Of a DNA stretch of 60,557 nt, positions 35,044-43,534 are shown one piece after another. A program made the translations under genes and the position numbers. Origin of the DNA: an uncultured Anaerolineae bacterium (lineage in GTDB: Bacteria > Chloroflexota > Anaerolineae > Anaerolineales > Villigracilaceae); NCBI GenBank assembly GCA_903838415.1, contig CAILYI010000006.1, forward strand, positions 1 to 60,557, in the 5' to 3' direction. Below the pieces are notes generated by a model that was given only the letters and a program-made list of their open reading frames with translations, did not search any database and had not been told where the DNA came from. Within the stretch, counting starts at the first letter, position 1. The number at the start of each line of letters is the position of its first letter.

Positions 35044-35994
35044 TTATACCGCGAGAGTGTCGTACAGCTTTTCGAGCGAGAGTTCCGGGAAGACCGCTCC
35101 CTGATGGCGCAACGCCAATGACGCGGCCGAGACTCCCAAACGGGCGGCATCGTCAATTTCGATGCCATTCATCAGTGCGTAGATGACCGCGGCGGTCAGC
35201 GCGTCACCGGCTCCGGTGGGGTCGACGACTTTCGTCCGAATGACCGGGACGTGTCCATTGGTCTCGGACGTGGCGTAGCACAGGCCAAATTCCGCCAGCG
35301 TGATGAAGGCCGTCTCAACACCATGATTGACCAGGGCGCGGGCAGCCTCCAGCGCGGCCTCACGGTCACCGGCGGCAAATTGGCCGCCCGTCAGGATGCC
35401 CGCTTCGATGCTGTTGGGCGCGATCAATTTGATTTGTCGCAGATATGGTTTGAGACGTGGCGCCAGCGAGGCGGATGTCGGGTCGGCGCAAACCGGGATT
35501 TTATACTTTTGAGCCAGTTGAAAGATGGTTTTGATGGCGATTACCGGCAGGTTGGCATCCAGAAAAACCAGGCCTGCTTTCTCAAACGCATCCTCGTTAT
35601 AGGTGAGATATGAAATGGTGAGTTCTTCGAGCACGCGCATATCGTCAAAAGCAAACTGACGGGTGCCATGTTCATCGAGCACGCCCATGTAAAAGCCGCT
35701 GGGATATTTATCGGTGGAATACACTGCGGAGACATCCACCCCGGCCTGGCGGGTGTATGCGAGCAGGTCTTCGCCGATGCGGTCTTTGCCGATCACGGAA
35801 AGCAGGCTGACGGGTTGGCCGAGTCGGGCCAGGTTTTCGGCCACATTGCGGGCCACGCCGCCAAAGGAAGTGCGAATTCGCGCCGGATTGGATGTTTCCA
35901 TCTGCAAACCGTCGTGCAGGCGGGCTACCACATCCAGGCTGGATGCGCCGATCACAAGGACACTGCTTCCTGAGAGTTCGCTCAGACTGTTCAT
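35044..35994 (-). CDS. psuK: PfkB-family carbohydrate kinase, probable pseudouridine kinase
   Basis: A 316-residue ribokinase-fold enzyme predicted to phosphorylate pseudouridine at the 5' position. The N-terminal VLVIGASSLDVVARL, the SFGGVARNVAENLARLG glycine motif and the C-terminal DPTGAGDALTAAVIYAL (catalytic Asp in the anion hole) are standard. The identification as PsuK comes from the next gene, psuG. Its ATG shares one base (TAATG) with the stop of the upstream SPFH-like gene, so translation is coupled. Confidence 0.85.
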   Translation of the reverse strand: MNSLSELSGSSVLVIGASSLDVVARLHDGLQMETSNPARIRTSFGGVARNVAENLARLGQPVSLLSVIGKDRIGEDLLAYTRQAGVDVSAVYSTDKYPSGFYMGVLDEHGTRQFAFDDMRVLEELTISYLTYNEDAFEKAGLVFLDANLPVIAIKTIFQLAQKYKIPVCADPTSASLAPRLKPYLRQIKLIAPNSIEAGILTGGQFAAGDREAALEAARALVNHGVETAFITLAEFGLCYATSETNGHVPVIRTKVVDPTGAGDALTAAVIYALMNGIEIDDAARLGVSAASLALRHQGAVFPELSLEKLYDTLAV

Positions 35995-37556
35995 TAGCCA
36001 CCTACCCGGTGAGAATTGGGATTGAAGAAGTTTGAAATAATCTCGATCGCACGAGAAAGTTCTTCCGGAATATCCTTTTGGTCGCGGCGAAATAACTCGC
36101 GCGCCGACTTAAGCCTTTCCAGGTAATCTTTCAGCAGAACATCAATCATTTCTTCGTTGCTGGCTTTATCAAGATCATCATAAAACTTATTAATCGGCAT
36201 GGCTTGCACGAGCCGGAGCAGTTCCTGCAGTTTTGCATCATTGCGCAGGCGATTTAGTTCATCCTGGTTGCCGCGCGCGTAGTTTTCGCGGCTTAACTTC
36301 CAGGCTTCCATGTGTTTGGCAGGGATGATTTCAGCCGGGGTATCCCAGGTGCCGACTCCAATCCAGTTGAGCGCAAGGCCTTTTTCTGGAGCGCGCTTCT
36401 TGAAATTCTCATAAAGAGAAGCGGTCAACTCGGTGCGGGCGGTGAAGCCATCCGCCGGGGCCACGGCGGATGTCGAGGGTCCGGCGCCGTTTCGTTCGGA
36501 GAGGCGCTGACCTTCCTTGTCAATTTTTTCTTCGCGGCTGGCGATTTTATCCTGCTCAGGGCTGCCAATATTCGAAAGGAACTGGCTGAGACCGCGCTTG
36601 CCCACAAATCCGCTGACGTCATTGCCCACTGGCCCGGCAATTTTCCCTGGAAGTGGTGTACTCCATTCGGGTTTGTTGCTGGGCGCTTCGCCGGGTTTTA
36701 CCGGACGCGCGCCCTTATAAACCAGGTTAAGGACAGCGCTTTTATCAAATGGGTAGGGCGTATGCAAATCTTTTTTGACAGGTTCCGGCCCGCGGTAAAT
36801 GCTGTAAGAATACTGGATGTCTTTGGCGGTGACCGGGATGCCTTCACGCGAGCGCGGCGTCAGGGACTGACCGTCAATCACGTCACGCAGGTCGATCGTG
36901 GCGCGGATGCGTTCGAAGCCTGAGACAACTTCCGAACCTTTCCCGATGGTGGGTGCGATGATGTGTTCTGAACCATCAGGGCGCTCAAACAGGACGGCGC
37001 TATCGAGTTCGACCACGATATAACCGGGACCGCCAATTTGTACAATTGGCGAAGCCTGATCTGCCTCGACGATTTTCCCTTCACGGATGCGGATGGTGTT
37101 GTATTTCGTCCCAAAAGCCGCCTGGCGGATGAATTTTCTGGCGACTGGCTCTTCTTTTTCGAAGATATCCGCCAGGTAAGCCGCGCCGATGCGCTGCATC
37201 AGCCAGAAGGGGGCCACGAGAATAATCAGGTGCCTCAGCACCACCAGGTTAAGGAATGTGTAGAAAATGGCCGTGGTAATGGCATTCAACAAGCCCGGCG
37301 CATCCGAATTGAGCAGTGGCGTCAGAATATCGCCGGTCAGTTTTCTGAGTGTTTCCAGCGAAACAGTGTTGACCACCAGCAAGATCCACATCAGGAAAAA
37401 TGCAACCAGCAGGATGCGGAAGCGTGTTTTCGCCGCATTGTGGCTCAGAGAAAAAATCCGGTTTAGGAGCGCATCGATGAATTTCGCGATCGCCGCGGCG
37501 ATTGAATTGATGTATAGCGTGGTCGTTCCTGAAATTGGCTGCAGCTTCTTGATCAT
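35994..37556 (-). CDS. SPFH/band-7-like membrane protein, second of a pair
   Basis: A 520-residue protein. Two or more N-terminal helices lie at about 45-65 and 95-130, followed by a soluble region. Residues 150-260 read as a prohibitin-like (SPFH) fold: KYNTIRIREGKIVEADQ, GGPGYIVVELDSAVLFERPDG, then IDLRDVIDGQSLTPRSREGIPVTAKDIQYSY, in which the RSREGIPVTA step is typical of band-7 domains. The remainder is charged and helical. It overlaps the upstream SPFH-like gene by four bases (ATGA) and the downstream kinase by one. Stomatin-type proteins form membrane scaffolds. The function here is unknown. Confidence 0.7.
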   Translation of the reverse strand: MIKKLQPISGTTTLYINSIAAAIAKFIDALLNRIFSLSHNAAKTRFRILLVAFFLMWILLVVNTVSLETLRKLTGDILTPLLNSDAPGLLNAITTAIFYTFLNLVVLRHLIILVAPFWLMQRIGAAYLADIFEKEEPVARKFIRQAAFGTKYNTIRIREGKIVEADQASPIVQIGGPGYIVVELDSAVLFERPDGSEHIIAPTIGKGSEVVSGFERIRATIDLRDVIDGQSLTPRSREGIPVTAKDIQYSYSIYRGPEPVKKDLHTPYPFDKSAVLNLVYKGARPVKPGEAPSNKPEWSTPLPGKIAGPVGNDVSGFVGKRGLSQFLSNIGSPEQDKIASREEKIDKEGQRLSERNGAGPSTSAVAPADGFTARTELTASLYENFKKRAPEKGLALNWIGVGTWDTPAEIIPAKHMEAWKLSRENYARGNQDELNRLRNDAKLQELLRLVQAMPINKFYDDLDKASNEEMIDVLLKDYLERLKSARELFRRDQKDIPEELSRAIEIISNFFNPNSHRVGG

Positions 37557-38995
37557 TCGCGTGACTCCCGCTCGCGCAGCCAGCTAAAAATGGCGGCAAG
37601 TTCGCGCTGCTCGACGTTGGTGCGTTTGAGCAAGGTGGTATTGCGCCGCACGCCCATAAAGGTTGACCGCACCAATTGTTTGAGCGCCTCAGGTTTCGAC
37701 ACCGGCTCCTTTTTGAGTAACTCTCTAATGGCGTCGGTGGCGAATTCTTTCATCGCGTCGTCTGACCCGGCAGTCTCGGACAATTTGCGATCCCGTTCAA
37801 CCTGGTCGCGTTCTTTTTGGGCATTTTTCAGCCAGAGGGTTGTCCACTGGTTGATCATGCGTTCTTCCACATCGGGGGCAAAGATTAGCTGCTTGATATT
37901 GGCCCCGGTCACTTCAAGTCCCATCGCTTTCAGGGTTTCAAATTCCTGGCTGGGACCTGTTTGTATCATGTCGTTGGCCTGTTCTTTCTGACCGGCTTGA
38001 ATCAGTTCGCAAAAGATGCCAAACAGATTCTCGTTAAACTGGTCTTTCTCGACCCCTTTCAGGCGCGGACGGCCAAAGTCATCCAATAAAACAACTTCAC
38101 TCTGGCTTAAGCGGTTTTTGACCAGGCTGCTGAGATATTGCAAGGTGGTTTCAGTGCGCCAATCGACAATTTCAAACAGCTCACTCAGGCGCACTTTGCG
38201 AAGATATTCGCGCCAGATATCCGCCGCCATTTTGGCCGGGAGCGGGCTCCAGACCGGTTGGTCAACCTGGACTCCGCGCGTGATGCTGTCGCGAATGAAT
38301 TTCTCGCTGTTGGCTGCATTGAACCCAAAGCGAGTGCCGCCTTCCCTTTCAACTGATTTGATGCGGAAAGTGACCGAAATGGTAGCAACGACTTCAATCG
38401 CATCGCGGGTCGTTCCGCTGGTTTCCCAGTGCCGCTCTTGAATCTTCTGGAAATTAATATCTTCTTTGGCAACGGTGAAGGGTTGATCGGAACTTTCCGG
38501 CCCGATCGACTGGGTCAGGGTGTGCAGATCGGCTGTCGCGGCGATATATTCATCAGCTTTGGTGAAGTGAACGCCCGGCCCGATCGTGCGAGTAAATTCC
38601 ACCGCAGAGCGCAAAACAGCGGTGCTGGCGCTATCCAGCCAGGTCACCCCCGGCCCCTTTTTCTTATTTTCCCCTTCGCTTGAGCGGATTTGACCGTTCT
38701 CAACAAAAATAGCAGGGCCATGACCACCCAAAAGGTAAGTCACCAGGCGGTCAATGACGGTTATCCGGTCGCGCAGTCTATAGACCGGCAAAACAAATTG
38801 GGAAAAAAACAGCATCCAGACGAACAGCCCGCCAACGCACAAGATCAAATCCATCAGGATTTCGAGCGATTGGTCGACTTGCGGGGCAGCGATAAATAAA
38901 ATATAGCTGATGACCAGATAGGCGAAAATAAACACCCCAAAACGCATCAGTGCGCGGAAAATGGGACTTTTAAAAATGCTGGGTTTTTCTTCCAT
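37553..38995 (-). CDS. SPFH/band-7-like membrane protein, first of a pair
   Basis: A 480-residue protein with two N-terminal helices (about 15-35 and 45-70). AIFVENGQIRSS near 95, GPGVTWLDSASTAVL and RTIGPGVHFTKADEYI resemble the SPFH entry strands. DAIEVVATISVTFRI near 200 is the core strand seen in stomatin-like domains. A helical tail with EERMINQWTTLWLKNAQKERDQVERDRKL follows, then the end overlaps the next gene. Minus-strand TATAGA lies 9 nt before the start at 38995. It shares domain order with the next gene, so the pair probably forms a hetero-oligomer. Confidence 0.72.
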   Translation of the reverse strand: MEEKPSIFKSPIFRALMRFGVFIFAYLVISYILFIAAPQVDQSLEILMDLILCVGGLFVWMLFFSQFVLPVYRLRDRITVIDRLVTYLLGGHGPAIFVENGQIRSSEGENKKKGPGVTWLDSASTAVLRSAVEFTRTIGPGVHFTKADEYIAATADLHTLTQSIGPESSDQPFTVAKEDINFQKIQERHWETSGTTRDAIEVVATISVTFRIKSVEREGGTRFGFNAANSEKFIRDSITRGVQVDQPVWSPLPAKMAADIWREYLRKVRLSELFEIVDWRTETTLQYLSSLVKNRLSQSEVVLLDDFGRPRLKGVEKDQFNENLFGIFCELIQAGQKEQANDMIQTGPSQEFETLKAMGLEVTGANIKQLIFAPDVEERMINQWTTLWLKNAQKERDQVERDRKLSETAGSDDAMKEFATDAIRELLKKEPVSKPEALKQLVRSTFMGVRRNTTLLKRTNVEQRELAAIFSWLRERESRE

Positions 38996-39047
38996 TGGGT
39001 TGATTCTATATCAAAACCGGAAAAAATGGAAAGCAAAGTACGCGCGG

Positions 39048-39053
39048 TATAAT
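39048..39053 (+). promoter_or_regulatory. -10 element 8 nt before the PHP gene
   Basis: TATAAT, eight bases, then ATG 39062. The opposite gene has TATAGA 9 nt before its own start, so one 66-bp gap serves both directions. Confidence 0.5.
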
Positions 39054-39061
39054 TCGCGCTC

Positions 39062-39742
39062 ATGGACACTTTACGCGTTGAATTTCACTGTCACACCATC
39101 TTTTCCAAGGACAGCCTGACCAAGCCGAAAACCCTGGTGGAGGCGGCGCGCCGCAAGGGTTTGGACCGTTTAATCGTTACAGATCACAACTCGATTGCGG
39201 GCGCGTTGGAAGCAAAACAAATCGACCCGGAACTGGTCATCGTGGGCGAGGAAATTTTGACCACCCGCGGCGAACTGCTGGCCGCCTTTGTGACGGAGGA
39301 GATTCCAGCCGGGCTGACGCCGCTCGAAGCCATTCGCCGCCTGCGGGAGCAAGGCGCATTTATCAGCGTCTCGCATCCTTTTGACGGGCGCCGCGGCTGG
39401 GAACTGGCGGATTTGCTCGAAATCATCCCACTGGTGGATGCCATCGAAACCTTTAACGCCCGTTGCATGAGCGCGCGTTTCAACCTTCAGGCGCAGGAAT
39501 TCGCCCGCCAACATAACCTGGCGGGCACCGTCGGCTCGGATGCGCATGCCGTCATGGAGTTGGCGCGCGCCACTTTAACGGTCGAAAAGTTTACGGGGGC
39601 GGACGGTCTGCGGCGCGTTATCTGCGCGGGCGTGGAAAATGTCCGCTTGTCCTCCCCGCTGATTCACCTGACATCCCGTTACGCCACCACGCTGAAGAAA
39701 ATGGGATTGGCCGCCACGCATGCCCCGTCCAAACGGTCGTAA
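39062..39742 (+). CDS. PHP-domain phosphoesterase-like protein
   Basis: A 226-residue metal-dependent hydrolase of the PHP family. Metal ligands are in FHCHTIFSKDS (His9, His11), TDHNS near 40-44, an acidic residue in VIVGEEI, SHPFD near 107-111 and GSDAH near 158-162. Related proteins act on nucleoside phosphates or as histidinol or polymerase-associated phosphatases. The substrate is unknown. Its stop lies inside the next gene, which overlaps by 23 nt. Confidence 0.88.
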   Translation: MDTLRVEFHCHTIFSKDSLTKPKTLVEAARRKGLDRLIVTDHNSIAGALEAKQIDPELVIVGEEILTTRGELLAAFVTEEIPAGLTPLEAIRRLREQGAFISVSHPFDGRRGWELADLLEIIPLVDAIETFNARCMSARFNLQAQEFARQHNLAGTVGSDAHAVMELARATLTVEKFTGADGLRRVICAGVENVRLSSPLIHLTSRYATTLKKMGLAATHAPSKRS

Positions 39743-41336
39743 ATTGGTGCGATATAAAAAGCTCGTCACGGCCTTTGTGCTGCTGGCCTATGTTCTTTGG
39801 GCCGGGATTTTTATTTACAAGTCGTCCTTCCTGGCGATTGACGGTCAGCGCTATTTTTCGCTGGTGGATGACGCCATGATTTCCATGCGTTATGCCTGGA
39901 ATTTTTCGCACGGGCTGGGCCTGGTCTGGAATCCGGGCCAGTATGTGGAAGGTTATTCCAACCTGCTGATGGTGCTGGTCATGTCGGCGGCGATCGTTTT
40001 GTTTGGAAAAATCCATGCCGTTCTGGCGATCCAAATTTTTGGGCTGGGACTGGTTCTCGCGGTTGGAATGTTGAGCAGCGCCACGCTGCGCCTGCTCCGG
40101 CCCGGCTCGGATGACGATTGGCTGGATGTGCTGGCGCTGGCCTGTGTGCTGGCCTATTATCCTTTGAGTTACTGGTCTTTGCAGGGCATGGAAACCGGGC
40201 TGCTGACGCTGCTGCTGTTGGGCACTGTCTTTTTCGCGTTCAAGTGGCAGGCCGAAAAGCAGACCCGCCAGATGGCGGGCGCAATCCTGTTGGCGGGACT
40301 GGCTTTTCTCACCCGGCAGGATTCCATCGTCCCGGCCAGCCTGATCTTTGTCTTCCTGTTTGTTGATTTTGAGCGCCTGCGCAAAAAGCAGCTTTTCCTG
40401 TCGCCGCACACCTGGATGGTGGTGATTTACATCCTGTTTGTGGCCGGGCAGACGGCTTTTCGGGTGCTGTATTATGGCGAGTGGCTTCCGAACACCTATC
40501 TGCTTAAGGTCAGCGGGGTTCCGCTTACGGCGCGGCTTTATGGCGGGATGGTTTTTATCGGTCCATTTCTGCTGCAAAGCGCATTATTGCTGGCTTTTTC
40601 CGGCCTGGGGCTGATGTGGCGTCCCCAAAAGGAGAAGTCGCTGTTGTTTTTCATCCTGGCAGCATTGACCGGTTACCAGATTTGGGTGGGCGGCGACGCC
40701 TGGCCGGTGTGGAGAATGCTGACGCCGGGCATTCCGCTGGTCATCATTTTGGCGCTGTTGGGCTTCCGGCAGCTGACCGGGCGCAGCCAGTCAACCAGTT
40801 TGACCAAAAACTTTGGTGTTGTGCTGGCCCTGGCTGGCGTGCTGATGATCTCGGTCAATGTGGTTTTCTGGCAGGATATGGCTTTCGCCGGGAACTCGCT
40901 GACCGCCAAAACCATCGCCTCGCGCAGAAATCATGTCAACGCGGCCATCGCCATCCAGCATCTGACAACGGAAACTGCGCGCGTTGGCGTGTTCTGGGCC
41001 GGGATTGTGCCCTACTTCACCGAGAGAACCGGCGTCGATTTTTTGGGGAAATCCGACCGGCATATCGCTGGCCTGGCCCCCGATCTTTCCGGCGATATTG
41101 GTTGGAATGGCATTATCAACACCCCCGGGCATGTCAAGTATGACCTGGTTTATTCTATCGACCAACTCCAACCGGCCTACATCGAAGGGTTTCGCTGGGG
41201 CAAACAGGATCTCAGCGCCGAGGCCAACCGCGATTATGTGCGCGCCAATTATCAGGACGTGGCAGGGAGTGTGGTCATTTTGCTTCGGAAAGACTCGCCG
41301 GATGTGCTCTGGGATCAGGTGCGGCTTGAGCCGTGA
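39720..41336 (+). CDS. GT-C fold membrane glycosyltransferase
   Basis: A 538-residue protein with about ten membrane helices. The first outer loop has the conserved DDAMISMRYAWNFSHGLGLVWNPG, with the Asp-Asp pair typical of GT-C transferases such as the mycobacterial AftB-like group, followed by the VEGYSNLLM helix. These enzymes move sugars from a polyprenyl-phosphate donor on the outer membrane face. The C-terminal soluble part (about 410-530) is extracellular. The start overlaps the PHP gene end by 23 bases, so the upstream start is slightly uncertain. Acceptor glycan unknown. Confidence 0.82.
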   Translation: MPRPNGRKLVRYKKLVTAFVLLAYVLWAGIFIYKSSFLAIDGQRYFSLVDDAMISMRYAWNFSHGLGLVWNPGQYVEGYSNLLMVLVMSAAIVLFGKIHAVLAIQIFGLGLVLAVGMLSSATLRLLRPGSDDDWLDVLALACVLAYYPLSYWSLQGMETGLLTLLLLGTVFFAFKWQAEKQTRQMAGAILLAGLAFLTRQDSIVPASLIFVFLFVDFERLRKKQLFLSPHTWMVVIYILFVAGQTAFRVLYYGEWLPNTYLLKVSGVPLTARLYGGMVFIGPFLLQSALLLAFSGLGLMWRPQKEKSLLFFILAALTGYQIWVGGDAWPVWRMLTPGIPLVIILALLGFRQLTGRSQSTSLTKNFGVVLALAGVLMISVNVVFWQDMAFAGNSLTAKTIASRRNHVNAAIAIQHLTTETARVGVFWAGIVPYFTERTGVDFLGKSDRHIAGLAPDLSGDIGWNGIINTPGHVKYDLVYSIDQLQPAYIEGFRWGKQDLSAEANRDYVRANYQDVAGSVVILLRKDSPDVLWDQVRLEP

Positions 41337-41378
41337 GGCCGATCGTTTATATCCTTTACCGCCACCAAAGAAAGCTCA

Positions 41379-41435
41379 GCCACGAATAACGCGAATGGGC
41401 ACGAAAAATTCGAAATAATTCGCGCTATTCGTGGC
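41379..41435. repeat. 57-bp dispersed palindrome, copy 2
   Basis: Arms GCCACGAATAACGCGAAT and ATTCGCGCTATTCGTGGC enclose a central CACGAAAAATTCG. It is the inverted copy of 151-207 (about 53 of 57 identical). Bases 41450-41500 after it carry the CTTGGCG-rich type of sequence also seen near 300-365 and 58680-58725. Confidence 0.8.
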
Positions 41436-41544
41436 AAAATGGGCTGCTTTATTAAAACTTGGCGCCCTTGGCGTTTTTTCTTGGCAACTTGGCGATGAAA
41501 ATTACCTCGTCAACAGTTACCCATGCCCCGCATCACAGCCCCTC

Positions 41545-41577
41545 AAGAAAACAGGCCGGGAATACTCCCAGCCTGTC
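41545..41577 (-). terminator. Terminator for the small minus-strand gene
   Basis: ACAGGCCGGGA and TCCCAGCCTGT pair with one mismatch around a 4-nt loop. On the minus strand TTTTC follows. It lies 15 bases past the stop of the 62-residue gene, which supports that gene being real. Confidence 0.7.
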
Positions 41578-41591
41578 CTTATGCCGCTCTC

Positions 41592-41780
41592 TCAGCCTTC
41601 GCCATCCGCCTTGGGTTTCGACCCAATCTCCACCAGCTGCACCTGCACCTGATAGCGCTTTTCGCCGATCTGGATTTTCCCCATGCCGAAAAAGCCCTTC
41701 GAGCCGGTCTTGAAAACCTTTTCTTCCGCCATCATCAAGCCAACCTGCTTTTCGCCATCCTTGATTTCAACAGTTAACAT
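41592..41780 (-). CDS. Small conserved-looking protein, unknown
   Basis: A 62-residue protein with a compact alternating pattern (MLTVEIKDGEKQ...MGKIQIGEKRYQVQVQLVEIG) that suggests a small beta-sheet fold. A GGAAAGGATGG site stands before the start and a terminator follows the stop, so it behaves as an independent gene. I do not recognise the family. It is divergent from the M23 lipoprotein gene, whose promoter lies beside it. Confidence 0.6.
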   Translation of the reverse strand: MLTVEIKDGEKQVGLMMAEEKVFKTGSKGFFGMGKIQIGEKRYQVQVQLVEIGSKPKADGEG

Positions 41781-41814
41781 TGTGAACCATCCTTTCCGTG
41801 TGGGTTTCCATCAG

Positions 41815-41820
41815 TATAAC
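41815..41820 (+). promoter_or_regulatory. -10 element before the M23 lipoprotein
   Basis: TATAAC, six bases, then TTG 41827. The spacing matches the other TATAAT-start pairs in this window and argues for TTG as start. Confidence 0.45.
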
Positions 41821-41826
41821 GCTACT

Positions 41827-42564
41827 TTGTCCACTTGTGAGTGGATTAAACGGCTCATGGTACTCCTGGCTGGCTGCCTGATCGTTTCAGCCTGTGGAAG
41901 TGTGCCTGCCGCGCCGCAGGAAGCCCCCGCCGTTGCGACCGGCCCGATGCAACTGACAGAGACTCCGCCTCCCGCCCGCACGCCTTTGCCGCCGCCCACC
42001 AGGCGCGCCCCCTCGCTGACAGCGCTTCCCAGCCTCACCCCCATCCCTTCGCTGACCCCCATCCCGCCGCTGCATGACTACGTTTTCCCCATCCAGCCGC
42101 CCGAAGCGGCCACCTTTGGGGAAGGCGTGCAGGGACATGGCTACCCTGCCACCGATCTTTTTGCCAGGGCTGGCACCAAATTCGTCGCCGTGACCGATGG
42201 CATGGTGGAATTTATCAGCGCCACGGATGACTGGAATCCGAATCACAATGACCCGGCCGAGCGCAGCGGGCTGGCGGTTGCCATTCTGGGCGACGACGGC
42301 CTGCGCTATTACGGCTCGCACCTTTCGGGGCTGGCGGCTGGCCTGTATTACGGTCTGCGGGTCAAGCCGGGGGATTTGCTGGGCTTTGTCGGCGCGAGCG
42401 GCGATGCGCGCGGCAAGGACGCGCATCTGCATTTTGGCATTTCGCACCCCACCACGCCCGACGATTGGAAAACCCGGCGCGGAGAAATCGACCCGTATCC
42501 CTATCTCCTGTCCTGGAAAAAGGGCCACAACCGTACCCCGCAATTCCCCACCGCCACGCCATAA
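41827..42564 (+). CDS. M23-family peptidase-like lipoprotein
   Basis: A 245-residue lipoprotein. TTG 41827 gives MSTCEWIKRLMVLLAGCLIVSAC, with a positive n-region and the lipobox VSAC-G. ATG 41857 is the alternative. A Pro/Thr-rich linker (about 45-85) leads to an M23-like domain. GHGYPATDLFARAGTKFVAVTDGMVEFIS resembles the metal-His/Asp start (H-x-x-x-x-D), and GKDAHLHFGISHP contains the H-x-H motif near the end. Such enzymes cut peptidoglycan crosslinks or act as inactive wall binders. Terminator at 42563-42607. Confidence 0.82.
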   Translation: MSTCEWIKRLMVLLAGCLIVSACGSVPAAPQEAPAVATGPMQLTETPPPARTPLPPPTRRAPSLTALPSLTPIPSLTPIPPLHDYVFPIQPPEAATFGEGVQGHGYPATDLFARAGTKFVAVTDGMVEFISATDDWNPNHNDPAERSGLAVAILGDDGLRYYGSHLSGLAAGLYYGLRVKPGDLLGFVGASGDARGKDAHLHFGISHPTTPDDWKTRRGEIDPYPYLLSWKKGHNRTPQFPTATP

Positions 42565-42607
42565 AAGCAGACGGAGCATCTCGTAGTGAGATACTCCGTC
42601 TGCTTTT
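42563..42607. terminator. Bidirectional terminator
   Basis: AAAAGCAGACGGAG and CTCCGTCTGCTTTT bracket an inner ATCTC/GAGAT hairpin, with A- and T-runs at the ends. It separates the convergent M23 and methyltransferase genes. Confidence 0.9.
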
Positions 42608-42622
42608 GGGGGTGGTATCCGC

Positions 42623-43510
42623 TTACGCGCGGCTTTTGACGGCGCTGGCAATCCCGGCGACGTGTTCGGGGGAGGAGCCGCAGCAGCCGCCGACGATGCG
42701 CGCTCCGGCGGCGATGTTGCGCAGGGCGGCTTCTCCCATTTGCTGCGGGGTGACGTCGTAAATGGCGGCATTGTTTTCGTCGGTGCGCGGCATCCCGGCA
42801 TTTGGCTTGGCCCAGATCGGGAAGCCGGGAGCGGTTGCGGCGTATTCCTGCACGATCTTTTCCATGTTTTCGAGCGTGGTGCCGCAGTTGGCGCCGACCG
42901 CCGCCGCGCCTTTTTCCTGGTAGATTTTCATAACCTGCGCCGGTTTGGTGCCCATCATGGTGCGGACGCCGCGATCGTAGCTGAAGGAGACCACGATCGG
43001 CAGGTCGCTCACTGAGCGGATGGCGTCAAAGGCGGCGCTGGCCTCGTCGATGGAGAACATGGTTTCCACCACGAACAAATCCACACCGCCTTCGGCCAGG
43101 GCTTTGGCCTGTTCGGCGTAGGTGCTGAAAGCTTCTTCAGCGGTGAGCGGCCCGAGCGGTTTGATCAGCAGTCCGGTTGGGCCGATGGATCCAGCCACGA
43201 GTACGCCTTCCCGCGCGGAGGCCGCTTTTCGGGCCAGTTCCGCCGCGCGGGTGTTAATTTCCACGCAGCGCTCCACATATTTCGATCCTTTCATGCGCAG
43301 GCGCGTGCCGCCAAAACTGCAGGTCAGGATGATATCCGACCCGGCAGCGACGAAGCTGTTGGCGAGTTGGAGCAGGATTTCGGGGTTGTCGATCAGCAGG
43401 TCTTCGGGCGCGGTGCCGGGTTTGAGTCCCATTTTTTGCAGGTTGGTGCCGGTGGCGCCATCTGCGCTGAAAACTGCGCCAGCGTTGAGTCGTTCCAAAA
43501 ATTTGTTCAT
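42623..43510 (-). CDS. Homocysteine S-methyltransferase-domain protein
   Basis: A 295-residue TIM-barrel enzyme of the MetH-N/BHMT/MmuM group. DGATGTNLQKMGL starts the barrel. The zinc-binding Cys sites are GANCGT (near 205) and the pair in GGCCGSSPEHV (near 272). The family transfers methyl from betaine, S-methylmethionine or methyl-THF (with other domains) to homocysteine. There are no cobalamin or pterin domains here, so the donor is not clear. Length fits a stand-alone barrel. It starts 24 nt after the stop of the next upstream minus-strand gene. Confidence 0.85.
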   Translation of the reverse strand: MNKFLERLNAGAVFSADGATGTNLQKMGLKPGTAPEDLLIDNPEILLQLANSFVAAGSDIILTCSFGGTRLRMKGSKYVERCVEINTRAAELARKAASAREGVLVAGSIGPTGLLIKPLGPLTAEEAFSTYAEQAKALAEGGVDLFVVETMFSIDEASAAFDAIRSVSDLPIVVSFSYDRGVRTMMGTKPAQVMKIYQEKGAAAVGANCGTTLENMEKIVQEYAATAPGFPIWAKPNAGMPRTDENNAAIYDVTPQQMGEAALRNIAAGARIVGGCCGSSPEHVAGIASAVKSRA

Positions 43511-43534
43511 AAGTGCTCCTGTGTGGGTGGATTT

